A stretch of DNA of 64,000 bases from VRUE01 sp963796705 (GCA_963796705.1 CAWCMK010000004.1:620001-684000); one strand, 5' to 3'. Shown: positions 15,340 to 25,127, counted from the first letter of the stretch. Numbers and translations are program-made. Notes: generated by a model from the sequence alone, not told the origin.

Positions 15340-16376
15340 CTGGGAGACGGGTAGTGGAACCCGGCGACACCTCCGCCTACGCGCCGCAGGTGCCTCCCGT
15401 CCTCGCGGATCACGTAGGTGTCGGATCTGGTCTTGCCGATATCGATCGGACCGCGAGGCTGCACGTAGGCATTGAAGGCGAGGCGCCGGCCGTCGGGAGA
15501 GAAATCGGGGTTGGCGAGATCGAGGCGGTTGGAGAAGAACACACGGTGGGCGCCGGTCCCGTCAGAGTGCATCAGCCAGAGCGCGTCGCCGTGGACTTTG
15601 CCGTCCGCGCCTTCGACCTCGGCGAGGAAGGCGACGCGCTGCCCGTCCGGGGAAAACGCCGCACCGAAGCCGGCGCTACGGAGGAACCGCACGCGGCCGC
15701 CGCCGACCGGCACCGTAGCGATCCCTTCGCGCTTCGCGCTTTCGAAGTGCCCGACGATCCGCCCATCGGGAGCAAAGCGCGCGCCACAGCAACCTGAACC
15801 GATGAATCCCTGGGGCCTGGCGCCCACGGTGGGCACGCGCCGCATGTGCTGCCCGTCTGCATCCAGCGTATAGATGGTGTGGTAACGGTCGAGGAGCAAC
15901 TTCGAGCCGTTGGCTGAGACGTCAAGCGATTCGATCGGTTCCCTGGCGGGCGCCCCGGCGGGCGGGTAGATGATCCCCTGGCCGTGCGCCCTGCGGCGAA
16001 TGAAGCGCAGAATTCGGTGCGCGTCACTGCCGTCCTCACGCATCAGCCACAGCTCTTCCGCGATGATCAACACGTCGGGGTTGGCGATGGAGGCCCGCCG
16101 GTCACGCTTGACGACGAAGGCGATCCGACCGCCATCTGCAGAAGCGGCGGTGGAGACGATTTCGCCACCATGGATCCTTCTCAGGATCCGCCCACGCCCG
16201 GCCGGCGAGAGCAGGGCCACCTCGCGCGGGCGAGGAGAGGTGACGATGCTCCCTGAGAGGCGCGCGCCGGCGGCAGACCCGGCGGGCGCGAGAGTCCCTA
16301 GGGCCGACACCGCGAGGAGCGCGACGGCGGCGTGGAGCGGCTTCTCAGTTATCCGAGCCGGCGCGATCCCAGACAT
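15327..16376 (-). CDS. exported TolB-like (PD40) beta-propeller protein
   Basis: The 349-residue product from ATG 16376 has an N-terminal signal peptide (AAVALLAVSALG) and several PD40/TolB-type blades: ASADGGRIAFVV, ARFAPDGRIVG, AAFSPDGQRVAFLA and PDFSPDGRRLAFNA. Such domains bind peptides or act as surface scaffolds. Three cysteines lie close together in GSGCCGARF. The gene begins 32 bases inside the upstream unknown gene and overlaps the downstream delta-60 gene, so all three are probably one transcript. Confidence 0.82.
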   Translation of the reverse strand: MSGIAPARITEKPLHAAVALLAVSALGTLAPAGSAAGARLSGSIVTSPRPREVALLSPAGRGRILRRIHGGEIVSTAASADGGRIAFVVKRDRRASIANPDVLIIAEELWLMREDGSDAHRILRFIRRRAHGQGIIYPPAGAPAREPIESLDVSANGSKLLLDRYHTIYTLDADGQHMRRVPTVGARPQGFIGSGCCGARFAPDGRIVGHFESAKREGIATVPVGGGRVRFLRSAGFGAAFSPDGQRVAFLAEVEGADGKVHGDALWLMHSDGTGAHRVFFSNRLDLANPDFSPDGRRLAFNAYVQPRGPIDIGKTRSDTYVIREDGRHLRRVGGGVAGFHYPSPRWTR

Positions 16377-16800
16377 AGAGCTCGACCGCCTCGACCGCAA
16401 GCTCCATCAGCCGCGGCGAGGAGAGCAAGCCGAGTACGAGCTCCAACGCATCCTCCTCGGTGACGCCGGCGTCGACGGCCTCCTCCCCGCGGAAGCCGGC
16501 TGCCAGCTTCAACGCCTCGCGCCTGTTCTCCCCGAGGGAGCCGAAGGCGCCCATCAGGAAATCGCGGTTGGGGATCGGCTGGCCGACCTCAAGCGAGCCG
16601 TGCCAAGCGGCGAGCATCGAGAGGTCGTGCTCATCGAGCTCGGAGAGTGCCTTCGCATAGTGAACCTCGAGCTCATTGTCTGGGATCTCGTCAACCCAGG
16701 CGCGCACCGCCTCGCCGAGCAGCTGGCGGCGCGCCTCGCGACCGATTGAGTCGGCGATCGCCCGGATTGCGTCGGCTGGGTCCACGAAACAGAGCGCCAT
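16345..16800 (-). CDS. conserved protein of unknown function
   Basis: The 151-residue helical, acidic protein (MALCFVDPADAIRAIADSIG) has no signal peptide and no recognised domain. It is first in the minus-strand transcript with two exported beta-propeller proteins. It is divergent from addB, with 50 bases between the starts. Confidence 0.65.
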   Translation of the reverse strand: MALCFVDPADAIRAIADSIGREARRQLLGEAVRAWVDEIPDNELEVHYAKALSELDEHDLSMLAAWHGSLEVGQPIPNRDFLMGAFGSLGENRREALKLAAGFRGEEAVDAGVTEEDALELVLGLLSSPRLMELAVEAVELYVWDRAGSDN

Positions 16801-16850
16801 CCGGGCGGAATCTAGAGAGGACGTAAGACGGCAAAACTAAGCTGCCTTCT

Positions 16851-19800
16851 ATGCCCCTGAGGCTCGTTCACGGACCACCCAACTCGGGCCGCGCCGGTCG
16901 CATCAGGAGCGGCTTGGGAGCAGTGCTTGATCGCGACCCGGTACTCGTCGTGCCGACCGTCGATGACGTCGATACTTTCGAGCGCGAGCTGTGCGCCGAG
17001 GGCGCGGTGCTGGGAGCCGCGGTCATGACCTTCGGAGGGCTTTTCGCGAAGGTGGCGGCCTCCGGTGGTTCACCAGCGGCCCCTCTCCTAAGCCCAGCGC
17101 AGAGGCTGGGTACCGTCGCGGCGGCAGTGGCGGACTGCCGCTCGGAGCTCGGCCCTCTGCGGGGCTCCTCGCTGCGCCCCGGCTTCCCGGCCGCGCTCGA
17201 GCGGTTGCTCGACGAGCTCCAGGGGGCGGGGCTCGAACCCTCCGACGTCGCCGCCGGGGCGGCGACCCTGGAGGGCTCCGCCTACCTGGGCGATATCTCG
17301 ACACTCTTCGCTGGCTACGCGCGGATTCGGGACCGGCTCGGCAGAGTTGACGCCCACGGCGTGGCCCGCGTCGCAATAGCGCTGCTGGCCGATGGCGATG
17401 CGTCATGGTGGGTCCGGCCGGTCTTCGTTTACGGCTTCGACGATCTGACCCCCAATCAGCTCAACCTGCTCCGCGAGCTCGCGGAGCGGGTTGAGGTGTC
17501 CGTCGCCTTGCCATATGAGCCCGGAAATCCGGTCCTTGAGGCACGCACCGAGCGCCTGCTCGAGGAGTTGGAGAAGATCGGTGTCTCCAGCCGCGAGGCC
17601 CTGCAGCCGAACCCTGATAACACGCCTGAGGCCCCGCTGCTGTTCCATCTGGAGCGGGGTTTTGGCAACCCCACCCCGAGACGGCGACCGCTTGATGGGA
17701 GCCTCGTCTTCTTGCGGTCGGCAGGCGAGCGCGGCGAGGCCGAGGCGATCGGGCTCGAGGTCGCCCGGCTGCTCGCCGTTGGCGTCGGGCCAGAGGACAT
17801 TGCGATCGTCCTCCGCGATCCCGCACGGCGCGGCCCCCTGCTCGCGTCGGTCCTCGAGGCTTACGGCGTCCCGACCGCGCTTGAGGCGGAGCTACCGGTC
17901 GCGCGGACATCGGTCGGCGGCTGCCTCGGCGCTCTGCTCGAGGCACTGCTCGGGACCGGAAGGTCGGCCGAGCTGCTGCGGTACATGCGGGGACCCTCGG
18001 CGGTCTCCTCAAACCGGGTGGATTGGTTCGAGCGACACCTACGCCGCCGCCGCGTGCAGAGCGCCGCCACGGCACTGGCGATTTGGGAAGAGAGATTCGG
18101 AGAGCTGCCGGGGGACGTGGCCCGGGTTCGCCGGGCTGCCGGGCGGCCCGCCGAGCTGGCCGCCGAGGTCGGGGCGCTCGCGATCGCGATGGGCGCCCGA
18201 GCCGGCTCTGAGCTGGAGGCGCGAGCCGCCGCGGCGATCGCGACGGCGATGGTCGAGCGTGCCGAGCTCGATGGCCTGGCCCCCGTGCCCGAAGCGCTCG
18301 GCGCCGCGCTGGCCGGGATCTCGGTCCGGATATGGAGCGGCCCGGTCGAGGACCGGGTGAGGATCGCTGACCCCTATCGAGTGCGGGCGGCGCGCTTCCA
18401 GTTCGTGTTTGTCGGATCCCTCCAGGACGGCGAGTTTCCGCGTGGCTCGGGCTCCGGCACCGATCCATTCCTCTCCGAGCACCAGCGCCATTCACTCGGC
18501 CTGCCCGCTCGCCGTGAGAGCGAAGCCGAGGAGCGCTACCTGTTCCACGCCTGCCTCGCGCTCCCCGAGAGGCGCCTGTTCCTCTCCTTCCGAGACAGCG
18601 ATGAGAACGGGGTCGCCGAAGCTCCCTCTCCGCTGCTCGAAGAGGTCCGACGATTGCTGGAGCCGATCGAGGAGGAGGAGGAGATCGGTGGCCGAGGCCT
18701 CGCGGAGGTCGTTCATCAGGTCGGAACGGCACCGTCAGAGACAGAGCTCGCGCGGGCGATCGCCGCCCGAGGGAGCCGGGCGGACCGCCAGCGTCTGCTC
18801 GAGGTCGCGGGCGCCGACGAGGCTGCCAGGAGGCGGGTCACGGCCCGCCTGGATGCCGCGGCGCAAACGGAGGCAACAACCCGGGCGCCAGGGCCGCTTT
18901 CCAATCCGAGCGTGCTCGCCGCGCTGGGGAACGTGGCCGCATACGGTGGCACTACGCTCGAGGGGTTCGACGTCTGCTCCTACCGCTGGTTCGTCACGCA
19001 TGAGCTCGCCCCGCAGCCGCTCGATCCGCCCCCCGACCCGCTCCTTCAGGGAGGCATCATGCACGCGGTGCTCGAGGCCCTCTACATGGAGGGCCAAACG
19101 GCTAGCACGCGCCCGCGCCCCGACTCGGTGAGAGCCTGGATCTCTCGAAGCCGTGAGCTGGTCGCGGGGCAAGCCAGCGAGCGCGGCATCGGGGGCCATC
19201 CGGCCGAGCGGGCGATGCTGTCGAGAATCGAAGGCCTGCTGGCCCGCTTCTTGGGTGAAGAGGCCGCTCGCGAGACGGAATTCGAGCCCTGGCTGCTGGA
19301 GGCAGGTTTCTCCGAAGAGGAGGAGACGGAAAGGCCGCCGCTGGAGTTCAACGGCTGGCGGCTGCACGGGGCGATCGACCGTGTCGACCGGGCGCCCGAT
19401 GGCCGCGCGCTGGTCATCGACTACAAGCTCTCCAGCAGGGTCACCTCGCGCGAAAAGCTCGAGGAGGAGGCGAAGCTACAGCTTCAGCTCTACCTGATGG
19501 CGCTCGCGAATCTCTGGGAGGTGGAGACGATCGGCGGCCTCTACCACCCACTTGGAGGCACCTCCGAGCGCAGGCCACGGGGGATCGTGCTCGACGAGGC
19601 CGCGGCGGACCTTTCCGGTTATCGCCTCTCGCGGACCGACAAGGTCGACGGAGCCGGATTCGAGGAGCTTCTCGAGGCCGCCCGCGATCGCGCCACCACG
19701 ATCGTGGCGCGGATGCGCAGTGGGCAGATCGAACGCGATCCCGGTCCACGGCTGGGGCTGCGCGAGCATGGCGTTTGCCCCTCCTACTGCGATTTCGCGG

Positions 19801-19868
19801 CGATCTGCCGAAGGGATCGGGCGCCGGTGGAGCCGGTCGAGGCTGAAGAGGATGACGGCGAGCGCTGA
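16851..19868 (+). CDS. addB: AddB-like subunit of recombination helicase-nuclease
   Basis: The 1005-residue product shows a degenerate UvrD-like helicase region and a C-terminal PD-(D/E)XK nuclease. The Walker A position reads GPPNSGRAGR, without GKT, so motor activity is unlikely. The nuclease has VIDYK (D857, K859) and a downstream KLQLQLY. Four cysteines, C709, C976, C980 and C986 (the last three in CPSYCDFAAIC), match the AddB arrangement in which a [4Fe-4S] cluster pins the nuclease domain. Together with the next gene it should process double-strand breaks for RecA loading and degrade foreign linear DNA. Confidence 0.88.
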   Translation: MPLRLVHGPPNSGRAGRIRSGLGAVLDRDPVLVVPTVDDVDTFERELCAEGAVLGAAVMTFGGLFAKVAASGGSPAAPLLSPAQRLGTVAAAVADCRSELGPLRGSSLRPGFPAALERLLDELQGAGLEPSDVAAGAATLEGSAYLGDISTLFAGYARIRDRLGRVDAHGVARVAIALLADGDASWWVRPVFVYGFDDLTPNQLNLLRELAERVEVSVALPYEPGNPVLEARTERLLEELEKIGVSSREALQPNPDNTPEAPLLFHLERGFGNPTPRRRPLDGSLVFLRSAGERGEAEAIGLEVARLLAVGVGPEDIAIVLRDPARRGPLLASVLEAYGVPTALEAELPVARTSVGGCLGALLEALLGTGRSAELLRYMRGPSAVSSNRVDWFERHLRRRRVQSAATALAIWEERFGELPGDVARVRRAAGRPAELAAEVGALAIAMGARAGSELEARAAAAIATAMVERAELDGLAPVPEALGAALAGISVRIWSGPVEDRVRIADPYRVRAARFQFVFVGSLQDGEFPRGSGSGTDPFLSEHQRHSLGLPARRESEAEERYLFHACLALPERRLFLSFRDSDENGVAEAPSPLLEEVRRLLEPIEEEEEIGGRGLAEVVHQVGTAPSETELARAIAARGSRADRQRLLEVAGADEAARRRVTARLDAAAQTEATTRAPGPLSNPSVLAALGNVAAYGGTTLEGFDVCSYRWFVTHELAPQPLDPPPDPLLQGGIMHAVLEALYMEGQTASTRPRPDSVRAWISRSRELVAGQASERGIGGHPAERAMLSRIEGLLARFLGEEAARETEFEPWLLEAGFSEEEETERPPLEFNGWRLHGAIDRVDRAPDGRALVIDYKLSSRVTSREKLEEEAKLQLQLYLMALANLWEVETIGGLYHPLGGTSERRPRGIVLDEAAADLSGYRLSRTDKVDGAGFEELLEAARDRATTIVARMRSGQIERDPGPRLGLREHGVCPSYCDFAAICRRDRAPVEPVEAEEDDGER

Positions 19869-22800
19869 GCACCGGATGACGGGCCGATCCCCCACTCCCG
19901 AGCAGCAGGCGGCAATCGACGCCACCGGGAGGGAAATCATGGTCGAGGCCGGCGCCGGCTCTGGCAAGACCGGCGTCATGGTCGACCGCTACTGCCGTCT
20001 CGTTTGCGAGGAGCGGGTCGACCTCGACGCGGTCCTCGCCTTCACCTTCACGGACAGAGCCGCGGCTGAGTTGCGCGCGCGGATTCGCGCTGGGATCGAG
20101 TACCGCGCACAGGACGGTGACCGGCGCGCTCTGGAGATCCTGCCCGGCCTGGGAAGCGCCTGGGTGACGACGATCCACGGGTTCTGCAACCGGCTTCTGC
20201 GGGCCCATCCCATCGCCGTGGGCATCGATCCCGGCTTCCGGGTACTCGACACGCCGGAGACTGGACGAGCCGCCATGGAGGCATTCGAGGAGGCGCTCGA
20301 GAGCTTCCTCTCGAACCGCGACCGGGAGCGTGAGCAAACCGTGGCCGCCTTCGGTCTCGAGGGCCTCCGCGCAATCGTGAACACCGCCCACGCGGAGCTC
20401 CGCAGTCGTGGCATCGCCGAGCCGCGACTCCCCGACCCGCCCGAGCCTGACGTCGCGGCTGCGCTGCGCCATGCGACTGCCGTGGCCGCCGAGGCGCTCG
20501 CCGAGCTGAAGAATGGCAACGCCAATCGCCAGCTTCTTGAGCGGGCGCGCGATCTCCTGGCGGGAGGCGGCACGCCGTCGCTGGAGGAGCTGGCCGCACT
20601 ACGAACCTCCAGCAGGGCGGAGTCAGTGGCCCTCTACAAACAGGCAATCGAGGAGGCGCTGGCCCGCGTCGCCGAGGCCGGCGAGGGAGGGGTCGCCTAC
20701 CGACACCTCGCCGAGCTGCTGCGGATCTTCACCGGGAGCTTTGCGGCAAGCAAGGAAAGGCGAGCGGGAATCGACTTCGAGGACCTGCAGATCATGGCCG
20801 TCCGGCTGCTCGAGCAAACCGAGACTGGCGCCGCCTTCGGAACCCGTTTCGCCCACCTGATGGTCGACGAGTTCCAGGACACCAATCGCCTGCAGCTGCG
20901 GCTGATCGAAGCGCTGCGTGGGCCCCGCACTGAGCTGATGGTCGTCGGCGACGAGCTGCAGTCGATCTACGGCTTCCGTCACGCAGATCTCGACGTCTTC
21001 CGCGAGCGCCGTGAGCGGATCGCGGCGGCTCGCGATGGCGGGCGCCTGATTCCGCTGAGCGGCAATTTCCGCTCCCGGCCCGAGGTGATCGGCGCCGTCA
21101 ACGCGATCGGAGAGCGCCTGCTGGGAAGTGGGTTTCACCCACTGCGCGTCGGCTCCACCCCGGAACGCCCCCAACCTCGAGGCGGGGGACAGGCGGTCGA
21201 AGTCCTGCTAACCGGCCGTGAGGGCTGGGACGCCGCGGGAATCGACCTCGACCCGGCGACCGACGCACGCACGCCGCTCAACCAGCTGGCGGAGGCACGG
21301 CTGCTGGCGGCACGGCTGCGCGAGCTCGTCGACCAGGGCCTTGACCGCGGCACGATGGTCGTCCTGCTGCGCTCCTTCAGCAGGCTCGACGCCCACGAGG
21401 ACTCGCTTCAGCGTGCCGGTCTGCGGCCCTACGTGGTCGGCGGTCGCGGCTACTGGTCTCAGCAGCAGGTGGCCGACGTCTGCGCCCTGCTCGCGACGAT
21501 CGCCAACCCGCTCGACGACCAATCGCTGCTCGGAGCCCTCGCCTCCCCGGCCTGCGGCGTCGCGCCCGACACGCTTTGGCTCCTGCGTGCCGCGGCCGGC
21601 CGCGGACGCCATCTGTGGCCGGCGGTCGAGCGGGCCGCCGAGCTGGGAAGGGAGGAGACGGTGGACGTCGAGCAGTTGGCCCAAATCCCGCACGCGGAGC
21701 TGGATCGACTGCGAAGCTTCGCCGAGACGCTCTGCGCGCTGCGCAGCCGGACGGTCGCCGACTCACTCCCAGCGCTGATCGAGGCGGCCGTCACCGAGAC
21801 CGGATATGACCTCGCGGTCCTGATGCGCCCCGCCGGCGAGGCGCGCTTCGCCAACGTCCGCAAGCTGATGCGACTCGCCGCTGAGTACGAAGCGGCCGAG
21901 GGTCGCGACCTCCGGGGCCTCCTCGACTTCCTCTCGGCCCGCGCGGGCGCCGATGCGGATGCCCAGGCGGCGACCGCGGTCGAGGGCCACGACGGTGTCC
22001 GGATCATGACCATCCACAGCGCCAAGGGACTCGAGTTCGACATCGTCGCGATACCGCATCTCTCGCGGAGCCTCCTCCCGGCAACCAGGACGCCCGGGCT
22101 GACGCTGGGGCACGAGCCCGAGAGGCCGCGTGTCGGCATGCAGCTGCGCCGCCTCGGCGCCCGCGCGATCAATCTCTACGCACAACGCGAGCTCACCGAG
22201 GAGTCCCAGCAACGCCAAGCGGCGGAGGAGTTGCGGCTCTTCCACGTGGGCGCCACGCGGGCGCGCGAGCGGCTGCTGTTGAGCGGGGTGATCGCTCCCT
22301 CCCCCCCATCTCCGCCGGGACCCGGCACACCGGTGATCGAGCGGATCGTGGGCGCCTTCGGAATCGAACGCGAGCGTGACTCGCGACTCGCGATCCCCGC
22401 GCCCCAGCCGCGCCCCGGCCTCGAGGCACGCTTTGACGCCTCGGAGATCGCCGTCTCGGTGAGCCTCCCGAGTGCCGAGCATGCGAGGGACCTGGCCCGC
22501 GTCTATCCGGAGCCCGCTGCCGCACGCGGTGATGCCGAGGGCCCGGCGCCGCTGCTCGTACGCCGCCCGCCGCGGGCGCCAAGCCGGCCCCTCTCCTACA
22601 CGGCGCTCTCCGAACGTCGGGAGGAGGCCGGGGGAGCATCCCCCGGCAGCGCTCGGTCAGAGGGCGAGCGCGGGGCCCTCCCCGCCGATCTGGAGGGAGG
22701 CGCCGAGCGCGGCCGCGGCGTGCACGCCCTCCTCGAGTGGAGCCAGGCGAACGAATGGCGCGAACCGCGACCCGATCTTGTCGAACGCATTGCCGCATCG

Positions 22801-23244
22801 GGCGAGGTCGGCGCCGAGCGCGGCATCGAGGCGGAGGCACTGCTCGCTCCGCTCACGGCCTGGCGCAAATCGAGCCTCTTCGCCGAACGGGTGCGCGACG
22901 CCCGCAGCCGCGCCGAGGTGCCGCTACTGATCAAGGTCGCAGACACGGTTCTGCGCGGCTCGATCGATCTCCTCGTCGAAGGCGGAGGGCCTCCCCTGAT
23001 CGTCGACTACAAGACCGACCGTATCGGCGAAGCCAAGATCGCCGATCTCGCCGCCCGCTACGAGATCCAGCAGGCGATCTACGCGCTGGCCGTGGCGGAG
23101 GCCCGGGGTCTCAGTGAGGTAGAGCTCGCCTACGTCTTTCTGGAGCGGCCGCAGGAGCCCTTCATGGCCCATTGGCACCGCTCTGACCTTGAGGCCGCCC
23201 GGCGACTACTGGAGGGCGAGATCTCCCGGGCGCGCGAGGTCTGA
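19852..23244 (+). CDS. addA: AddA-like UvrD helicase-nuclease subunit
   Basis: The 1130-residue product carries an active superfamily 1 helicase: TPEQQAAID (Q-motif), Walker A GAGSGKT (34-40), AFTFTDRAAAEL, Walker B VDEFQDT (D339, E340), GDELQSIYGFR, SGNFRSRPEVI, IHSAKGLEFD and HVGATRARERLLLS. The C-terminal nuclease has LIVDYKTDR (D1052, K1054) and a QQAIYAL block. The first ATG (19852) overlaps the addB end by 17 bases; an in-frame ATG at 19876 is also possible. It is the 3'-5' motor and one of the two nucleases of the AddAB complex. Confidence 0.92.
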   Translation: MTASAEHRMTGRSPTPEQQAAIDATGREIMVEAGAGSGKTGVMVDRYCRLVCEERVDLDAVLAFTFTDRAAAELRARIRAGIEYRAQDGDRRALEILPGLGSAWVTTIHGFCNRLLRAHPIAVGIDPGFRVLDTPETGRAAMEAFEEALESFLSNRDREREQTVAAFGLEGLRAIVNTAHAELRSRGIAEPRLPDPPEPDVAAALRHATAVAAEALAELKNGNANRQLLERARDLLAGGGTPSLEELAALRTSSRAESVALYKQAIEEALARVAEAGEGGVAYRHLAELLRIFTGSFAASKERRAGIDFEDLQIMAVRLLEQTETGAAFGTRFAHLMVDEFQDTNRLQLRLIEALRGPRTELMVVGDELQSIYGFRHADLDVFRERRERIAAARDGGRLIPLSGNFRSRPEVIGAVNAIGERLLGSGFHPLRVGSTPERPQPRGGGQAVEVLLTGREGWDAAGIDLDPATDARTPLNQLAEARLLAARLRELVDQGLDRGTMVVLLRSFSRLDAHEDSLQRAGLRPYVVGGRGYWSQQQVADVCALLATIANPLDDQSLLGALASPACGVAPDTLWLLRAAAGRGRHLWPAVERAAELGREETVDVEQLAQIPHAELDRLRSFAETLCALRSRTVADSLPALIEAAVTETGYDLAVLMRPAGEARFANVRKLMRLAAEYEAAEGRDLRGLLDFLSARAGADADAQAATAVEGHDGVRIMTIHSAKGLEFDIVAIPHLSRSLLPATRTPGLTLGHEPERPRVGMQLRRLGARAINLYAQRELTEESQQRQAAEELRLFHVGATRARERLLLSGVIAPSPPSPPGPGTPVIERIVGAFGIERERDSRLAIPAPQPRPGLEARFDASEIAVSVSLPSAEHARDLARVYPEPAAARGDAEGPAPLLVRRPPRAPSRPLSYTALSERREEAGGASPGSARSEGERGALPADLEGGAERGRGVHALLEWSQANEWREPRPDLVERIAASGEVGAERGIEAEALLAPLTAWRKSSLFAERVRDARSRAEVPLLIKVADTVLRGSIDLLVEGGGPPLIVDYKTDRIGEAKIADLAARYEIQQAIYALAVAEARGLSEVELAYVFLERPQEPFMAHWHRSDLEAARRLLEGEISRAREV

Positions 23245-23253
23245 GCGCCGCGG

Positions 23254-23508
23254 TCAGCTCTCCGCAGAGGCGTCGAGTCTCTCCGCCAGCTCATCGAGGC
23301 GCAACTCACGCAGTCCCTCCCCCACCGCGTCGAGCTCAGCCGCGCAATAGGAGACCAGCTCACGCCCCTCCTGACAGAGGTCGAGGGTCTCGCGCAGACC
23401 CGCCTGGCCGGAGTCGAGTCGCTCGATGATCTGCTCGAGGCGCCCGACCGCCTGCTCGTAGGACTCAGGCGTCGGTGTCGACTTCCGGTCTGGCTCTGAC
23501 TCGGCCAT
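23254..23508 (-). CDS. xseB: exodeoxyribonuclease VII small subunit
   Basis: The 84-residue product has the XseB core SYEQAVGRLEQIIERLDSGQ, then LRETLDLCQEGRELV, forming the helical hairpin that packs on the large subunit. Several copies assemble with XseA into the single-strand-specific exonuclease VII. Its start lies 44 bases inside xseA, so translation is coupled. It is convergent with addA. Confidence 0.93.
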   Translation of the reverse strand: MAESEPDRKSTPTPESYEQAVGRLEQIIERLDSGQAGLRETLDLCQEGRELVSYCAAELDAVGEGLRELRLDELAERLDASAES

Positions 23509-24793
23509 CTGCGAAACGCAGCCTAATCAGCTCCTCGGCCAGCGCTCCGGCGGCGCTGGTCACGGGCTCCCCGTCGGTCCGCTCGACGAGAACGTAGCCC
23601 CGCTCCAGGGTGCGCTCCGGATGGTGCGCGCGCAGGGTGACGGCCGCCTGTCCCAGGGCATCGCGGCGGCGTTCCAGGTCTGGTCCCCCCAAACGCGCGG
23701 CGGCGCGCTCGAGAACCAGCGCAAAGGTGCGCTGGCGCTCAAGGTGCCCGGCAACTGTCCTCTCTGAGACGGCGCGGATTTCCCGGGTGCGCTGGTTGAG
23801 GGCGCCCCGTTCGCGCCTCAGAGCCCGAGCCGGACCGCGGGCCAGCGCCGCGAGGTGCGGAGCACGGCTCGGGACCGCCTGTCGCGCGGCTCGCGCCAAG
23901 ACCCCAACTCCCATCGTCAGCCGGCGGCGCGCCTCACGGCAGTCGAGCGGCACGACCTCCTCGGGGGCGTGGGTTGGCGTCGAGCAGGCACAGGCGGCGA
24001 CGTCATCCAGGAGGGTCCTGTCACGCTCATGGCCGATCGCACTGATCACCGGCACGCGCAGCATCGCCACCGTTCGGCAGAGCGTCTCATCGCAGAACGC
24101 CCAGAGGTCCGCGAGGCTACCTCCGCCCCGCGTCACGAGAATCGTCTCGATCTCCGGACGCGCCGCGAGATCCCCGACCGCGGCCGCGATCGCCGGTGCG
24201 GCTCGCCGGTCCTGCACCGGCGCGAAGGCCCAGACCACCGTCCCTGCCCAACCGCGACGCTGCAGCCCGGCGAGCAGGTCACGGCGCGCGGCGCCACCCT
24301 CGGCGGTGACGACGCCGATCGCCCTCGGCAACGCCGGTCTGCTCAGCTGCTTCTGCAGCTCGAAGAGGCCCTCGGCCCGCAGCTGGCGACGCAACGCCTC
24401 GAGCCGGGCCAGCAGGTCTCCCTCGCCGGCGAGCCGCACGTGTGTCGCCCGGAAGGCGAAGTTGGGCGAGGCCTGGCCAGCGCCGGGGTAATAATCGGGG
24501 CCGCCCTTGACGACGACTTCGGCGCCGTCGCGCAGACCGCCCTCGGGCAGCCCGGCGCCGGCCAGGTCGTTGAGCCAGATGACGCAGGGAACGGCGCCCT
24601 CCTCGTCGCGCAGCTCGAAGTAGGCCTGCACCCGGCTGCGGTTGACGCCGGTCACCTCACCGACCAGCTGCACCCGAGCACGGCGCCGCATCTCCTCCTG
24701 CAGCTTGCGCGCGTAGCGGCCGACGGCGAACGGACCGGGAAGCCGGTCCGCCTCGGCCGGCGCTAGCCCGTTCTCTTCCAGCGGCGCGCCCAC
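23465..24793 (-). CDS. xseA: exodeoxyribonuclease VII large subunit
   Basis: The 442-residue product has an N-terminal OB-fold (residues about 20-120, VQLVGEVTGV and AYFELRDEEG) and the catalytic XseA domain with IGVVTAEGGAARRDLL, LVTRGGGSLADLWAFCDE and VISAIGHERDRTLLDDVA. It is followed by a long helical region and a C-terminal domain containing HPERTLERGYVLV. It degrades single-stranded DNA into oligonucleotides. The start overlaps the upstream HxlR gene by 31 bases. Confidence 0.96.
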   Translation of the reverse strand: MGAPLEENGLAPAEADRLPGPFAVGRYARKLQEEMRRRARVQLVGEVTGVNRSRVQAYFELRDEEGAVPCVIWLNDLAGAGLPEGGLRDGAEVVVKGGPDYYPGAGQASPNFAFRATHVRLAGEGDLLARLEALRRQLRAEGLFELQKQLSRPALPRAIGVVTAEGGAARRDLLAGLQRRGWAGTVVWAFAPVQDRRAAPAIAAAVGDLAARPEIETILVTRGGGSLADLWAFCDETLCRTVAMLRVPVISAIGHERDRTLLDDVAACACSTPTHAPEEVVPLDCREARRRLTMGVGVLARAARQAVPSRAPHLAALARGPARALRRERGALNQRTREIRAVSERTVAGHLERQRTFALVLERAAARLGGPDLERRRDALGQAAVTLRAHHPERTLERGYVLVERTDGEPVTSAAGALAEELIRLRFADGRVRARPEVDTDA

Positions 24794-25101
24794 GCTCGCA
24801 ACTCAATGATCGCCGGACGCAGATCGGCGCCCTTCTCGCTCAGCGAGTAGCTGACCCTCACCGGGGTGCCTGGCTCGACCTCCCGCACCACGACACCCGC
24901 CTGCTCGAGCTCTCGCAGACGCTGCGAGAGCAACCGGTCAGAGAGGCCCGGAACAGCCTTTGCGAGCTCACCGAAGCGCATCGGCCCCCCCGTCAGGGTG
25001 GAAACGATCGCGCCGGTCCAGCGCTTCCCGATCAACTCGATCGCGGCGTGGAAATCGGGGCAGACACCGTTCGTCTGTTGGGTCGTGGAGGTGGCCGCCA
25101 C
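24763..25101 (-). CDS. HxlR family transcriptional regulator
   Basis: The 112-residue winged-helix protein from GTG 25101 has the HxlR pattern: GVCPDFHAAIELIGKRWT, then MRFGELAKAVPGLSDRLLSQ and the wing VREVEPGTPVRVSYSLSEKG. The N-terminal Cys at residue 14 is the redox-sensing cysteine of the YodB/HypR type, so it may sense electrophiles or oxidants. A palindrome at 25113-25127 directly before the gene is the likely operator. The gene overlaps xseA, so exonuclease VII may share its control. Confidence 0.9.
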   Translation of the reverse strand: MAATSTTQQTNGVCPDFHAAIELIGKRWTGAIVSTLTGGPMRFGELAKAVPGLSDRLLSQRLRELEQAGVVVREVEPGTPVRVSYSLSEKGADLRPAIIELRAWARRWKRTG

Positions 25102-25112
25102 GGTCTTCTCAG

Positions 25113-25127
25113 CTTACTGAACGTAAG
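25113..25127. promoter_or_regulatory. putative HxlR operator
   Basis: The perfect inverted repeat CTTAC-TGAAC-GTAAG ends 12 bases before the HxlR start and lies between it and the divergent protease gene. HxlR-type regulators bind short dyads with similar TAC/GTA half-sites, so autoregulation is likely. Confidence 0.55.

Noticed and set aside
16851..24793. Anti-phage defence island around the AddAB and exonuclease VII genes
   Set aside because: The neighbours are ordinary chromosomal genes, and no restriction, toxin or abortive-infection component is present; normal DNA repair explains the block.
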